DNA from: Juglans regia
Taxonomy: Eukaryota; Streptophyta; Magnoliopsida; Fagales; Juglandaceae
DNA length: 64,000 bases
Assembly (NCBI RefSeq): GCF_001411555.2
Contig: NC_049910.1
Coordinates: 32,831,150-32,895,149 of the forward strand
Direction: 5' to 3'
In this document: in pieces, positions 44,300 to 56,400 of the stretch
How positions within the stretch are numbered: position 1 is the first letter of the stretch
Layout of the letters: each line of letters starts with the position of its first letter
Notes under the pieces: generated by a model
The model's database searches: none
The model's input: the letters and a program-made list of their open reading frames with translations, nothing else
Told to the model about the DNA's origin: nothing
Program-made: the position numbers and the translations under genes

Positions 44300-46134
44300 T
44301 GTACGAAGTCAGCTCAGAAAAGAGGGAAGAATGTAAGAAGATCATTGAAGACAATTGGCAAACATAGACAACTTCTCACTCAAAGCCGATGGCAGTTGTA
44401 AAGAGCTTTCAAAAATATAAGGATTCACTTATCAACTGGAGTAAAAAGGTGCTAATAATGTGAAGGGAGCCATTATTAATAAGCTAAAGGAAATCTCGAG
44501 GTTGCAAGGAATAAATACAGGAGAGCATGAGGAGTACATCAAGCAGAAACAAAAATAGGTAGATGTATTATTGGAAGAAGAGAATAGCAGATGGAAGTAA
44601 AGAGCAAAGCAAATATGGTTGCAAGAAGGTGTGATATGAACACTAAGTATTTTCACCTGTGTGCAAATCAAAGGAGAAAGGCTAATTCTATTAAAAGTAT
44701 TGAGAGGGAAGATGGATCATTGGCTCAGTCTCCTAAGGAAATTGCTTAGTTGTTTACAAGATTCTATCGGAAGTTGTTTACATCTTCAAATCCTATTAAC
44801 ATACAAAGCTGTCTCAATCCTCTAGTTCCTAAAGTTGCTGAATAGATGAACAGGCTATTGACAAAGATATTCACAACTAAAGAAGTAAAAGAGGCAGTTT
44901 TCCAGATGAACCCTTTAAGTTCACTTGGACCAAATGGGTTTCCTGCAGCATTTTATCAATCTCATTGGAGCACAGTTGGACAGGAGGTATGTGAAGCTGT
45001 TCTTGAATTTCTCAATTCAGATGGTGATATTAGACAAATCAATGAAACCCATATTGTTTTTATTCCAAAGAAGAAGAATGCTAAATAGGTTTCTAAATTC
45101 AAACCAATATCTCTTTGTAATGTTATTTATAAGATCATTTCAAAGGTTTTGGCCAATTGTTTGAAATGAGTATTACAAGGGGTTATATCTCCCACACAGA
45201 ATGCATTTTCCCTAGCAGATTAATTATGGATAATGTTATTGTTGCTTATGAAACTATGCATTGCATGCATAATAGAATCAAAGGTAAATCTGGTTTTATG
45301 GCCTTAAAGATGGATATGAGCAAGACTTATGACATGGTAGAGTGAGACTTCTTAAAAGCAATGATGATTAAGATGGGTTTTCATTCAAGATGGGTTAATT
45401 ATGAGATGTATTAATTCAGTTTCATATTCTATTCTTATTAATAGCTCTCCACAAGTATATTTCCAAGCAACAAAAGGAATAAGGCAGGGTGATCCATTGT
45501 CACCTTACTTGTTCATTATATGCTCAGAAGCTCTAAGTGCACTGCCTAATCAAGCTGAGGCAAATAGAGTTGTCACTGGTATTTCAATAGCTAGTGGCAA
45601 ACTTTATATTAACCATTTATTTTTTCTAGATGACAGCTGATTACTTTGCTAATCTAATGCTTTGGAATGGATTATATTGATTGACATTTTGACTATTTAC
45701 AAACAAGCATCTGGTTAAAGGCTCGATAAAGACAAGACTTCCATTCATTTCAGCAACAACACAAATGAGGAGAGCAATAGAATTATTTTGAGCATAGCAA
45801 ATGTGTGGTCCAAGCTTTGCCCACTTACTGCATGAGAGTATTCAAGCTTCCTAGATCTCTACTTAGTGAAATCAATAGAATTATGAAGAACTTCTAGTGG
45901 AATTAGCAGCGAAGTGAAGGAAAAATTCATTGGGTTTCTTGGAGTAAAATGGGGAAAGCAAAGTCAGCAGGTGGCCTGGGGTTTTAGAGAATTGGAGAGT
46001 TTCAATATGGCATTATTGGCAAACAAGGCTGTAGGGTTTTGCAAAGACCAGAGACACTTTCTAGTAAGATTTTAAAGCTGAAGTATTTCCCTCACACTTC
46101 CTTTCTTGAAGCAAAACTTGGATCCAATCCTTCT
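44300..46134 (+). mobile_element. LINE (interrupted), part 1: endonuclease linker and reverse transcriptase
   Basis: Plus-strand translation gives YFHLCANQRRKANSIKSI near 44650, FQMNPLSSLGPNGFPAAFY near 44900, KPISLCNVIYKIISKVLAN near 45100, MDMSKTYDMVEXDF near 45310, [12 protein letters not shown] near 45478 and FLDDS (normally FADDS) near 45626: the RT fingers, palm and catalytic Asp-Asp box. Stops and frame changes are common. The copy lacks the endonuclease start and ORF1, so it is 5'-truncated. It stops inside a KLGSNPS motif at the Copia boundary. Confidence 0.85.
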
Positions 46135-46332
46135 TGTCAAGATTGGTCTGAATACATCTTCCATTAGTTTTCTTTCATTATTTATAGAAAAGAGTTACAA
46201 CTTGCTAAATATTTCTTCTATCGATTTCTCTGTAACATGTTAAGTGTCTATACACATTAAGACTATTTATAGTTAGCCTAATTCTCTGCTATACAATCTA
46301 AATATAGAAAGACCTAAATTATATACATAACA
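46135..46332 (-). repeat. Copia 3' LTR (left)
   Basis: 198 bp, the 3' LTR in element orientation. It starts TGTCAAGATTGGTC on the plus strand and ends ATACATAACA. About 23 bp near 46200 are absent from the other LTR. Confidence 0.95.
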
Positions 46333-46341
46333 TCCTCCCTC
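46333..46341 (-). other. Copia polypurine tract
   Basis: GAGGGAGGA on the minus strand lies immediately inside the 3' LTR, where plus-strand DNA synthesis would be primed. Confidence 0.8.
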
Positions 46342-49300
46342 AAATTGATGTTGGTGGATCAAAAAGCATCAATTTGTCAACCAAGAACTGATGCCAGTGA
46401 CGAGAAAGAGCTTTAGTGAATATGTTTGCAATTTGACGTTCAGTGGAAATGTGAGGGAGAGTAATCACATGTTTGTCAAAGGATTCATGTATGGAATGAC
46501 AGTCAACTTCAATATGTTTCGTATGCTCATGGAAGACAGGATTAGCAGCGATCCGAATAGCACTGGTATTATCAACATGAAGATGAGTGGGATGCAGTTG
46601 AGAAAAACCAAGTTCACCTAATAATCCAGGAAACCATGTGATCTTAGAGCATGCGAAAGACATAGCACGATACTCAGACTCAATAGAGAACTTGGAAACT
46701 CTATCTTGCTTCTTACTTTTCCAAGAAATGAGTGCATTGCCTAAGAACATGCACCAGCCGGTAATGGAGCGATGAGTATCCACACATCCGGCCCAATCAG
46801 CATCACTATACTCCACCAACTATAAGGAAGATTCTTTATGAAAGAACAACCCGCGTGTAGAGGTGCCCTTCAGATATCGGAGAATGCGGCGGGCAACGGC
46901 CTCGTTTGTTTTCAGAAAACATCTCATCTCATCTCATCTCATCTCATATAATCATTACAACTTTCTCAACTTCCAATACAAAATAAAATAAACAATTTAA
47001 TTTTTTCAAATCCCAAAACAAAAATAATATTAAAAACTATATTCTAACAATATTTTATTCAACTTATTAATTTTAATCTCAACCCATCTCATCTCATGCC
47101 TAAATGAAGATGTTGAGGTGCCTGCATAAATTGACTAACTTGCTGCACAGCAAAAGAAATGTCAAGACGAGTAATCGTCAAGTAGTTCAAACTCCCAACA
47201 AGCTGCTGATACAAGGATGGATCTGATAGAAGCTCTTCTTCTTCCTGACGAAGCTTAAGATTTACCTCCAAGAGAGTAAAAACAGAGTTACCCAATTGGA
47301 GACCACCCAATGAAATAACGTCCTGTGTGTATTTGTACTGGTGTAACAACGTACCAGTTGGAGTAAGCTACACCTCAAGGCCAATAAAGTACTCCAGGGA
47401 ACCAAGATCTTTCATGTGAAATGAGGCCTTGAGATGCTGTTGTAATTGCTTAATTAACTCAGTATTTGAGCCAGTAATCACAATGTCATCGACATATACG
47501 AGAAGCAATACGATTCTTGCAGAAGTCTTGCGAAGAAAAAGAGAGGAATCAAACTGACTTTGACTAAAATGAAAAGCAAGCAGGTTAGAGCAAAATTTGT
47601 CAAACCATGCACGTGGAGCCTGTTTCAGTCCATACAAGGATCAGCGTAGCTGACAAACCTCTGAGGAAGGTGTAGCAAAAATGCCGAGAGGTGGGGACAT
47701 ATAGATTTCTTCCTTCAATCCCCATGTAGAAAAGCATTCTTCACATCCATCTGCTAGAGAAACCATCCTTGCGACGCAGCAAGTGTCAAGATAGTCTGTA
47801 CAGTAGTCATTTTGGCAACAGGTGCAAATGTCTCTTCATAATCAATACCAGACTCCTATCGATTTCCAAGAACCACGAGACGGGCCTTATATCTGTCCAG
47901 TGAGCCATCAGCTCGAAACTTGACTAAGTACACCCATTTACAACCAATAGGTTTGACATCAGAGGGACAAATTACAAGATCCCAAGTGTGATTGTCTTGA
48001 AGAGCTTGGATTTCCTCTTACATAGCCTACTGCCAATACGCTTGGGTGGATGCCTGGGTATAAGAGTGAGGAACAGAAATAGTGTCGAGAGTGGCAGTAA
48101 GCGAGATGTGAGAAAAACTATACCTATCTGGTGGATGTGTAATCCAGGTGGAGTGTCGAGGTATAGGAACCGCAGAATCAGATAATGGATCAGTGTCTGG
48201 AAGGGGCGTTGAAGAAGGGGGAAGATGTTGATGATACACCATACCTAGTTGAAAACGCTTAATAGAAGAAGACACATCATCAAAAGCAGGAAGAAGAGTA
48301 ATAGGAGGATCAGAAATAACCTGAGACTGAAAAAAATATTGATTTTCAAATAAAATCACATTCCATGATATTCGGGATTTATTTGCATGAGCATCATAAC
48401 AAACAAATCCTTTCTGAGTAGGACTATATCCCAGAAAGGCACATGTGACAGACTGTGCAGCAAGCTTGTGACGCTCAACAGGTGGTAGATGAACAAAACA
48501 AACACACCCAAAGGTATGAAATGATTGATACTCAGGAGATATGCCAAATAGTCAAAAATAGGGAGAATCGTAATCTAGAGTAGTAGTAGGCAAACGATTG
48601 ATCAAATAGACAGCAGTAGATAAAGCTTCTACCTAGAACTTAGAAGGTACAGAAGAGTAAATCAACAAAGAACGGACGACATCTAAGAGATGATGATTTT
48701 TATGCTCAGCGACTCCATTTTGTTGAGGAGTATAAGGACAAGAACGCTGGAAAATGATCCCCTTTTGCTGAAGAAAAGTTTGAAAAGAATGAGACATGTA
48801 CTCTCCCCTGAGTCGGAGCATAAAGTTTTAATACAAGTACTGAACTGTGTCTCAACAAGCACAACAAATTTTTGAAAGACAGAAAACACGTCATCTTTAG
48901 AACGGAGAAAATATATCCAGTTGAATCAACTATAATCATCGATAAACGTCACAGAATAACAATACTGACCATGAGAAATAATAGGATTCACACCCCAAAC
49001 GTCAGTATGCAAGATCTCAAAACAGTTAGAAGCACGACTACCATGCGCAGGAAAATATAAAGTTTTACTTTTACCAAGACAACAAGTAGCACAATCAAAA
49101 AATGCAGGAGAAGAAGAAAAGGAATCTTTATTGCCCAAAAAACCATGTTTCATAAGATGAGTCAAGACAACAGAATTAGGATGACCTAATTTCTTATGCC
49201 AGACTTCATTAGTATTGGCAGTAGCCGTACAAGCAAGAGAAACAACATTAGGAATAGAAAATTGTAAGGGAAATAAACGTCCTATTTTAGGCCCTTTCGC

Positions 49301-50547
49301 GATCACCATCCCGACACCTGATCCTGCACAAGAGAACCACCACGAGAAAAGTGAACATCACAATTATTACCTACCAATTGTCCAACAGAGATCAAATTGG
49401 TAGACAATCCAAGAGAGACAAAAACATCAAGAAATGAAGAGCCCAAATTACCAACATCAGTAATAGGAAAAGTATTGCCATCAGCGATCTGAATATTTTG
49501 CGTGTCTCTATACTTACGAACACCATGGAGACCCGTGGTATTACCTGTCATATGATTAGAAGTGCCCGAATCAACAATCCAAGAAGTTGAGTTAGTACAC
49601 ATACCTTGCAGGCCTAAGGCAGTAAAAGTAGACACAATCATCTGTTGGACCATTACTGGTGTGAGAACAGATGAATCAGAGCTTACAATAGGCGACGTAG
49701 AAGATGAAGAAGAAGACTGTACAGTAGCCTGAAAAACTTGGGATTGGTGATTCTGAGGCCATACTTGACAATCTTTGATGAGATGACCCTCTTTCTTGCA
49801 GTAGTTGCAAACTTTCTTAAGACAGTTGCCAACGATATGACCAAATTCCTTGCAACTGAAACATTGCAACTTGTTTCTCCCTCTCCCTTGTGCTGTATAG
49901 GCTACATTCACAGTCTTAGAAAAGACCTTCTTAGAAGTCATACCTATTTGAGTGGATAACCGTTGTTCTTCATGCAACAAATAGCCCAAACAAATATCCA
50001 AAGAAGGAACCAGATTACAGTTCAACAAACTAGCTCGAACGGGCTCAAATGCAGGTCAAAGCTTCATTAAAAACATATCGCGTTGACTCTCAGCATGAAC
50101 TGCTTGAAGAGCCGCAGTGTCATAGTGGGAACCTTAGCATGAACAATGGCAGAATACTCACACCAAAGGTTAATAAATCCAGAATAAAATTGTGCGATAG
50201 GTAAATTGCCTTGACTATAAGTACTAATTTCCAATTCTAGTTGGAACTTCCCAGCACTATGATCTTGGTGGTAAATATGGTGAAGATAATTCCACATAGC
50301 CCGAGCCGTAGTAAAATAGCGAAGATTGGTCACAAGGTGAGACTCAATCGTCCCCAACAGCCGAGAGATTGATTACCTTGGCATCCTTGACCTCCCATTG
50401 AGCAAATTCTTTTTCATCGGTGGAAACTTTAGCATAATTATCAATATGATTTGATAATCCTTTTCCTTTCAAAAACATCTTAAACTGAAATTTCCATATA
50501 TGAAAATTCTTTCCAGTAAAGCGAACAATAGTATTTTCAATAGACAT
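46340..50547 (-). pseudogene. Copia gag-pol polyprotein, multiply disrupted
   Basis: From ATG 50547: Gag with KNFHIWKFQFKMFLKGKGL (UBN2-like), two CCHC knuckles at about 49863-49770 (CFSCKEFGHIVGNC, CNYCKKEGHLIKDC), aspartic protease with VDSGTSNHM near 49560, integrase with WHKKLGHPN, HTDVWG, FIDDYS and TPQQNGVAE, RT with LKQAPRAW and LLVYVDDIVITG near 47500, and RNase H with YSDADWAGC, SIESEYRA and HVDNTSAIR near the end. Stops and frameshifts divide it (for example after FIDDYS near 48926 and before the RT), and a 200-bp repeat splits RT from RNase H at 46901-47100. No functional product is expected. Confidence 0.92.
46901..47100. repeat. Short AT-rich repeat (MITE-like) inserted in the Copia gene, copy 2
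   Basis: The Copia coding sequence breaks between QHLHL and RRILRYLKG, and exactly 200 bp of non-Copia DNA intervene. The insert opens CTCGTTTGTTTTCAG followed by five CATCT/TCATC units and closes CCCATCTCATCTCATGCC. Its middle shares the ordered motifs of 4621-4763. It is younger than the Copia element. No exact target duplication or long terminal inverted repeat could be assigned. Confidence 0.8.
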
Positions 50548-51290
50548 GATGAAAAGTACTTAGAGAAATATGCTCAAGTAGTCAATCAAATAAGCGACAA
50601 GCCTAACTTAAATTAGGTCCAAATCCAAATGATAAGGGGTCCAAACGCGTAAACTAGATCACCCGTAAAACACAAGGAGAAGCCCAACACGTAAAATAAA
50701 ATAAAATAAAAACACAAAGGAATTGAAGCCCACGTGAAAACCCACAAAACACAAAAGAAACACAGACCTGCCCAAAGTATTTATGAAAACAGAGATCACC
50801 GAGAGAACGAACCCACACAGCCACCACAAAGAGATCACCGAGACGTAGCCTACCTCCACACAGCCACCACACGGAAGGAACCCACCTCCACAGAGAGTGT
50901 CGTCTGCCATAGAAATGGTCGACTGCCTCATAGCTACCCAGAAACTTTCGGACCGCCCCAAAGACCTCCACAGAAATTGCTGATACTCACCAAAGGAGAC
51001 ACCCGCACGTCTTCAGCCACCAGAAACTACCTAGAAACTGCCGACAAGCACCAAACTACATTGCCCAAAATAGGATCACAGCAAACCACCACACAAAACC
51101 TGCCGACAGCCTCAAAGCCACCAAGGTGACAAGCCCACAAGTCGAAACTCACCAGACATGTGAGAAAACACTCACCACAAACTTAGAAACTTACCAATGT
51201 GCGAAAACAGAGAAGGAAAATAATTCCTACTGTCCCAACTCAGAAACTCTCAAGGATAAAGACCACAAAGAAACGATAATCAGAGTAATG
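50548..51290 (-). other. Copia untranslated leader
   Basis: This segment lies between the primer-binding site and the gag start. Open frames here (for example 50734-51335 on the plus strand) have no Copia or host character. Confidence 0.7.
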
Positions 51291-51302
51291 GCTCTGATAC
51301 CA
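51291..51302 (-). other. Copia primer-binding site (initiator tRNA-Met)
   Basis: TGGTATCAGAGC on the minus strand directly abuts the 5' LTR. It is the standard complement of the 3' end of plant initiator tRNA-Met. Confidence 0.95.
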
Positions 51303-51477
51303 TGTCAAGATTGGTCTAAATACCTCTTCCATTAGGTTTCTTTCATTATTTATAGATTTCTTCTACTAATTTCTCTGTAACACGTTAAGTGTCTATACAC
51401 GTTAAGACTATTTATAGTTAGCCTAATTCTCTGCTATATAATCTAAATATAGAAAGACCTAAATAATATACATAACA
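51303..51477 (-). repeat. Copia 5' LTR (right)
   Basis: 175 bp, the 5' LTR in element orientation. It has the same TG...CA ends as the left LTR and is followed by CTTCT. Confidence 0.95.
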
Positions 51478-51482
51478 CTTCT

Positions 51483-52528
51483 TTCATCTGTTGAAGTTTG
51501 TTTGCAGCTAAAAACCTAGCAGAGGAATGAACCATTTGGAGAATTGGCAATCATCTTCCTTTTGAATTCAAAGTTTTGTGAATATATTGGATGCTGATGA
51601 CTGTGTTGCAGCTCTCATTGAACTAGATAATAAGCAGTGGAATATCCCTCTACTAGATTCTATCTTTTTTAATAATGAAGTGGAAATAATCCGAAGAATT
51701 CCAGTTAGTGCTTTTAATTGTCCAGACCAAGTTATATGGAGATGTACAAAGAATGGCAATTTTTCTGTCAATAGTGCTTATCATTTGTATAAGCAAATGG
51801 TGGAAACTGATAAAGGGCAAGCTTCAACTTCGAATAATCAAATAGAAATCTGGTCTATAATATGGAAGTTGAATATTCCAAATGCAGCAAAAGTGTTTGT
51901 ATGGAGAGCTTGTTTGGAGTCTCTACCTACAAATGCAAATCTATTCAAAAGGAAACTGGTTGATTCTCCTAATTGTCCCATTTGCTCGAGAGAACAGGAA
52001 TCAATTAACCATGTTCTATGGGATTTCCCAACAGCGAAAGATGTATGGTCCTCCATTAAGAAGATTCAGAAATGTACTCTAACCGAAACATATTTTTTGA
52101 AGTTGTTTGCTACTATGGCTGGATGTTTTGAGAAGGAACTTTTAGAGGAGTTTGTGATGCCAGCAAAGAAAATATGGCAGAGGAGGAACACTTATATTTT
52201 CCAAAACAATTTTATTCATCTCAATCTGGTTATGAAGCAAGCTAAACATCTGCTTACTGGTTTTCAAGAAACATTCACAGAGAAGAATTACAAAGAGGCA
52301 ATCATGAATGATATTCATTGCAGTTGGGAATCTCCTCCTGGGGGGTGCTATAAGGTGAATTGGGATGCAACTGTTAATAAAGAACATGGTAGGTGGGCAT
52401 ATGGATTGTGATTAGAGATTATGAAGGTAAGGTGATGGCTACAAAATGTAATGTTCCCTGACTCTTTTGTTGTAGAATCTTTAGGGGCATTGCAGCTTAT
52501 TCGTTTTGCAGTATAAATTGTTGTGAAA
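51483..52528 (+). mobile_element. LINE (interrupted), part 2: zinc-binding region and start of RNase H
   Basis: The sequence resumes the KLGSNPS-to-zf-RVT stretch broken by the Copia. An 830-bp open frame (51578-52411) carries VIWRCTKNGNFSVNSAYHLY, then IWKLNIPNAAKVFVWRACLESLPTNANL and CPICSREQESINHVLWDF, the zf-RVT motif, and then CYKVNWDATVNKE, the first RNase H strand. It is the best preserved part of this LINE. It ends at GTTGTGAAA where a solo LTR is inserted. Confidence 0.88.
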
Positions 52529-53123
52529 TGTTATGCAAAACAAACACACCAACGATGGCAAGTAAAGTAAAAACAACACAATCAAGAACACGACACACAA
52601 TATATATGGTTTGACAAATTGCCTACGTCCACAAAGCTGCAGAAATCTTATTAATCAAAGGAGATTATCATCACTCAATCTCAATTCACACTCTCTAAGG
52701 CCTTTTGCTCTCTCACACAATATGCATTCACTAGACAATTGTTCTCTCTCAAAATATGTTTAAGGCCGTCCAACACAAGTTTAATATGATGTATTTATAG
52801 TGAGTGGCGCTGGAAACCGTAATGATGTATTTATAGTGTCCAACACTCTCCTCTCGACACTTCGCTCGAGTGGAGTGTCGAGCACGACTCGAGCAAATAG
52901 CCAAATGAACATTGGCTCAAGCGAAGTGTAAAGCAAGTGTCGAGCGAACACTAAGGTTTATTTCTCGCTTGAGCGGAATGTCGAGCGGGACTCGAGCGAA
53001 CTCTCAGACTTGATCTACGCTTAAGCGGTATGTCAAGCGAAGTTTGGCTCAAGCCAACTATCGAACCAAATTTCAGCAAATACTTTTTCAACTCTAAAAC
53101 TAGTCTCCACATATACCCCAACA
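52529..53123 (-). mobile_element. Probable solo LTR (595 bp) inside the LINE RNase H domain
   Basis: The block begins TGTTATGCAAAAC and ends ATACCCCAACA on the plus strand, TG...CA with TGTT/AACA termini. GAAA flanks both sides. Removing it rejoins codons for GVK-type and LGLRKLIVEGD sequence of RNase H. On the minus strand CTATAAATAC at 52800-52791 looks like an LTR TATA box, so minus orientation is likely. An internal family of CTCGAGC/GTCGAGC motifs recurs between 52850 and 53020. No internal retroelement region is present, hence solo LTR. Confidence 0.75.
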
Positions 53124-53427
53124 GAAATTGGACTAAGGAAGCTAATAGTGGAAGGGGATGCTCTACAAGTTATTAATAGCCTCAGTCATAATAATTCCCA
53201 GCAACGTAGTTCAGGGGTTTTCATTTGGGATGCTAAGCAAGCTTTGGGCCAAATTGATAGGTGAAGTGCACATCATGTGAGAAGAAATGCCAATATTGTT
53301 GCTCATGTTTTAGCTAAATATGCATTAGAAAGTGTGAATGATGTTATTGTTTTGGAGGAAAGTCTTCCTTGTATTCTTCCATTTATTTGATGAAGTCAAT
53401 AAATAGAGTACTATTCCCTTTCAAAAA
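53124..53427 (+). mobile_element. LINE (interrupted), part 3: RNase H end and tail
   Basis: The sequence gives IVEGDALQVINSL, then HHVRRNANIVAHVLAKYAL and a stop at about 53388. It completes the RNase H-like domain begun before the solo LTR. A short 3' UTR ends in CTTTCAAAAAACA. It meets the tail of the opposite-strand LINE directly. Confidence 0.8.
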
Positions 53428-56400
53428 ACAATTAAATTTACTTTATTTCATAATAAATCATCTTTTGCTAACTGATGAGCAACTTTGTTGGCATCCCTCC
53501 TTACATGTTGAAATTTTCAGGCTACATAACCATGTAAAAGCTTTTTGATTTCCTCCACCAGATGCCCATAAACACTAAAAAAATTTTCAAGTTTATTAAC
53601 AGAATTAACAACTACTTGAGCATCTCCTTCAAGTATGAAATTCAATAAACCCAAATCCCGACAAAAGAGATAGGTTGCAAGTGCTTCCCATGATTCAACT
53701 GCAACACAATTCCAAAGATCTTCCCTGTCAAGACCACAAATAGGACATAGATCAAAATCAAGCACTTTCTTCTTTAACACGTTGGCTCTTGTAGGTAGTT
53801 CATTGTGACAAGCTTTCCAAAAAAAAAAACACTTTAACTAATAGAGGAGCATTTATGTTCCATAATCTCCTCCAAACAATATCACTAATAGTTTGAGAAA
53901 ATTCACCTCTCCCTTGATCTTGCAACATCTTTTGTAGATGATAAGTACTCTTCAATGAAAAAGTACTTGAATTGGTATAGTCTCATATATGTCTGTCAGC
54001 ACTATTTAACATGTTTAAGGGGAATTTTCAAGATAGCATCAGCATCTCAGCTTCAAAGGTGATAGTGCATGAATAGGAGTCTGATCTGCATATGTCATAG
54101 GTTTAGGAATCCATTTTTCATTCCAGATAGAAACCTTATTTCATTGTCAATTCTCCATATGAGACTCTCTTGTAACAATTACTTTGCACCCTGAATACTC
54201 CTACAAGCATAATAAGGTTTGTAACCCAACTGTGAATGTAAAAAGTCCCCCTTGTCTATAGTACTTAGCTTGCATAACTTTTGTCACCAATGAAGTAGGA
54301 TTTTGAACAAGCCTCCAAGCTTACTTAGCAAGTAAAGTCTTGTTAAAACATCCAAAATCTCTAAAACTGAGCCCACCAATCCTTTTAATTACTCTATTTC
54401 AGTGAACCTATCCATTGTATTTTATTATATTGTTGATGACTACCCCACCAAAATCTCTACACCATCCTAGTTAGATCACACAATAGACTTCTTGGAAGAT
54501 TAAAAAAAAATGCAAACAATAAGTAGGAATTACTTGTGCCACAGCTTTAATAATCACCTCTTTACCAGCTTGTGAGAAGAATTTGAGTTTCCAATTGTTT
54601 TGTCTTTGCCACATTCGATCAAGAAGATATTTAAAAGTTTTAATCTTTCCTCTCCCAACCATAATAGGAAGACCCAACTACTTTTCATAATAATGAATAG
54701 CCTTCACATCAATAGTACTGATAAGAAGCTGTTTAGTCTCATTTTTTGTATTTTTGCTAAAAAGCATAGTTGTTTTCTCTTTGTTCAACATCTAACCAAA
54801 GGCTACCTCATAAGCTCTCAATATCTATTGCACATTACGCCATTTCTGCATAGCAGCGTCAAAAGAGCAAGCTATCATTAGCAAAGAAAATATGATTTAT
54901 ACAAAAACATTCTCTCCCAAATGGAACACCACTTATTTTTCCTTGACATTCAGCCTTCAAAAGTGATAACTTAACACTTTAGCACCGAGTATAAAAAGAT
55001 AAAGAGAAAAATGATCCCCTTGTCTAAGCCCTCTTGTAGAAAGAAATCTATAACTATGAGTCGCATTCACTAGAATCGAATATGAAATTGATTGGAGGCA
55101 CTTCATTACACAGGTGATCCATTTCAAAGTAAAATCCCATCTTTTTCAGAACAATTTTAACAAAAGGTCATTCCATTCTATCATATGTTTTACTCATATC
55201 CAATTTTAATGCCATACAATCCTCTTTGCCTTTCATCTTAGTAGACATCGAGTGAAGGGTCTTATAAGCTATCAAAATATTATCATAAATGAGCTTATCA
55301 TAAGCAATGGCACTGTGATACTGACTAATAACATGAGGCAGTATTGGTTTGAGTCTATTAGCAAGTAAATTGGAGCATATTTATATAAAATATTACACAA
55401 GCTAATAGGCCTATAGCCAATCACCTTGAGAAGAGATTTCTTCTTTGGAATCAAAAAAATATATGTTTCCTTAATGGCCTCCCAGGAACCATTATGATTA
55501 AGAAGTTCTATAACAGCCTTACAAATCTGGTCTCCCACAACATGCCAATATTTCTGATAGAAACAAGTTAAAAACCCATCAAGACTAGGGAATTTTAAAG
55601 GATCCATTTGAAATAATGCACTTCTAACTTCCTCAACAATATATGACTTGTCAAGCATGTCAATGAGCTCTATAGGAATATGTTTAGTGAATCCTTCCAG
55701 TATGTTTTCAATACATGTTGGCAGTGAAGTAGCAAAAACAGAATTGAAACCATTGATAAATACCTTACCTATAGCATCCTGAGAATGATAAGAACAGACC
55801 CTTTCACTCTCCACACAGTTAATATAATTCACCTTCCTTCTTTGATTTGCACGTTGATGGAAATACTTTGAGATACAATCTCTATATTGTAACCATTGCC
55901 GTTTGGCCCTTTGTTTCCATTCTAACTCTTCCCTTTCCAACACATATGCAATGTCTTGTTTATTTTTTATGATATCATCCACTACAAGAGCATCACGAAG
56001 ATCTTGATATTGGGATAGAAGAGCTATTTTTGCTTGAGTTTCCTTCTTCACTGCAGTAGCAGTATCAATGTTCCATCTTTTCAAGAGTGTTCGACGTCTT
56101 CCCAAATTTTGTTGCACCTATTGAGCATGATCTGTAGATAACTTATCAGAAAACCAAATACTCTCAACAGTCCTACCCCAGTCAGATGTTAAAGTCCAAC
56201 TGGCTTCAAATCTAAATGGTTTAGGTTTGCGAACAACCTTATCCATCTTTACCAAATGCATCAACAAATGATCAAAATTTCTGGTTGGTAATACTACTAC
56301 TTACATATTTGAATATATGTCAATCCAGTCCTTATTAGCAATCACTCTATCCAACCTTTCTTTAGTAAAGTTGACATCCTTCCTATTATTACACCATGTG

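Larger units (their letters stand above)
46135..51477 (-). mobile_element. Ty1/copia LTR retrotransposon, complete ends
   Basis: Long terminal repeats at 46135-46332 and 51303-51477 (TG...CA) are flanked by the exact 5-mer CTTCT at 46130-46134 and 51478-51482. The primer-binding site, polypurine tract and the gag-protease-integrase-RT-RNase H order on the minus strand are all visible, with integrase before RT as in Copia. The element sits inside a plus-strand LINE. By eye I count about ten substitutions plus one indel of about 23 bp between the LTRs, so it is not very recent. The polyprotein is disabled. Confidence 0.96.

Noticed and set aside
50654..51335. Frames in the Copia leader
   Set aside because: They sit between the primer-binding site and gag, and overlap on both strands without family similarity.
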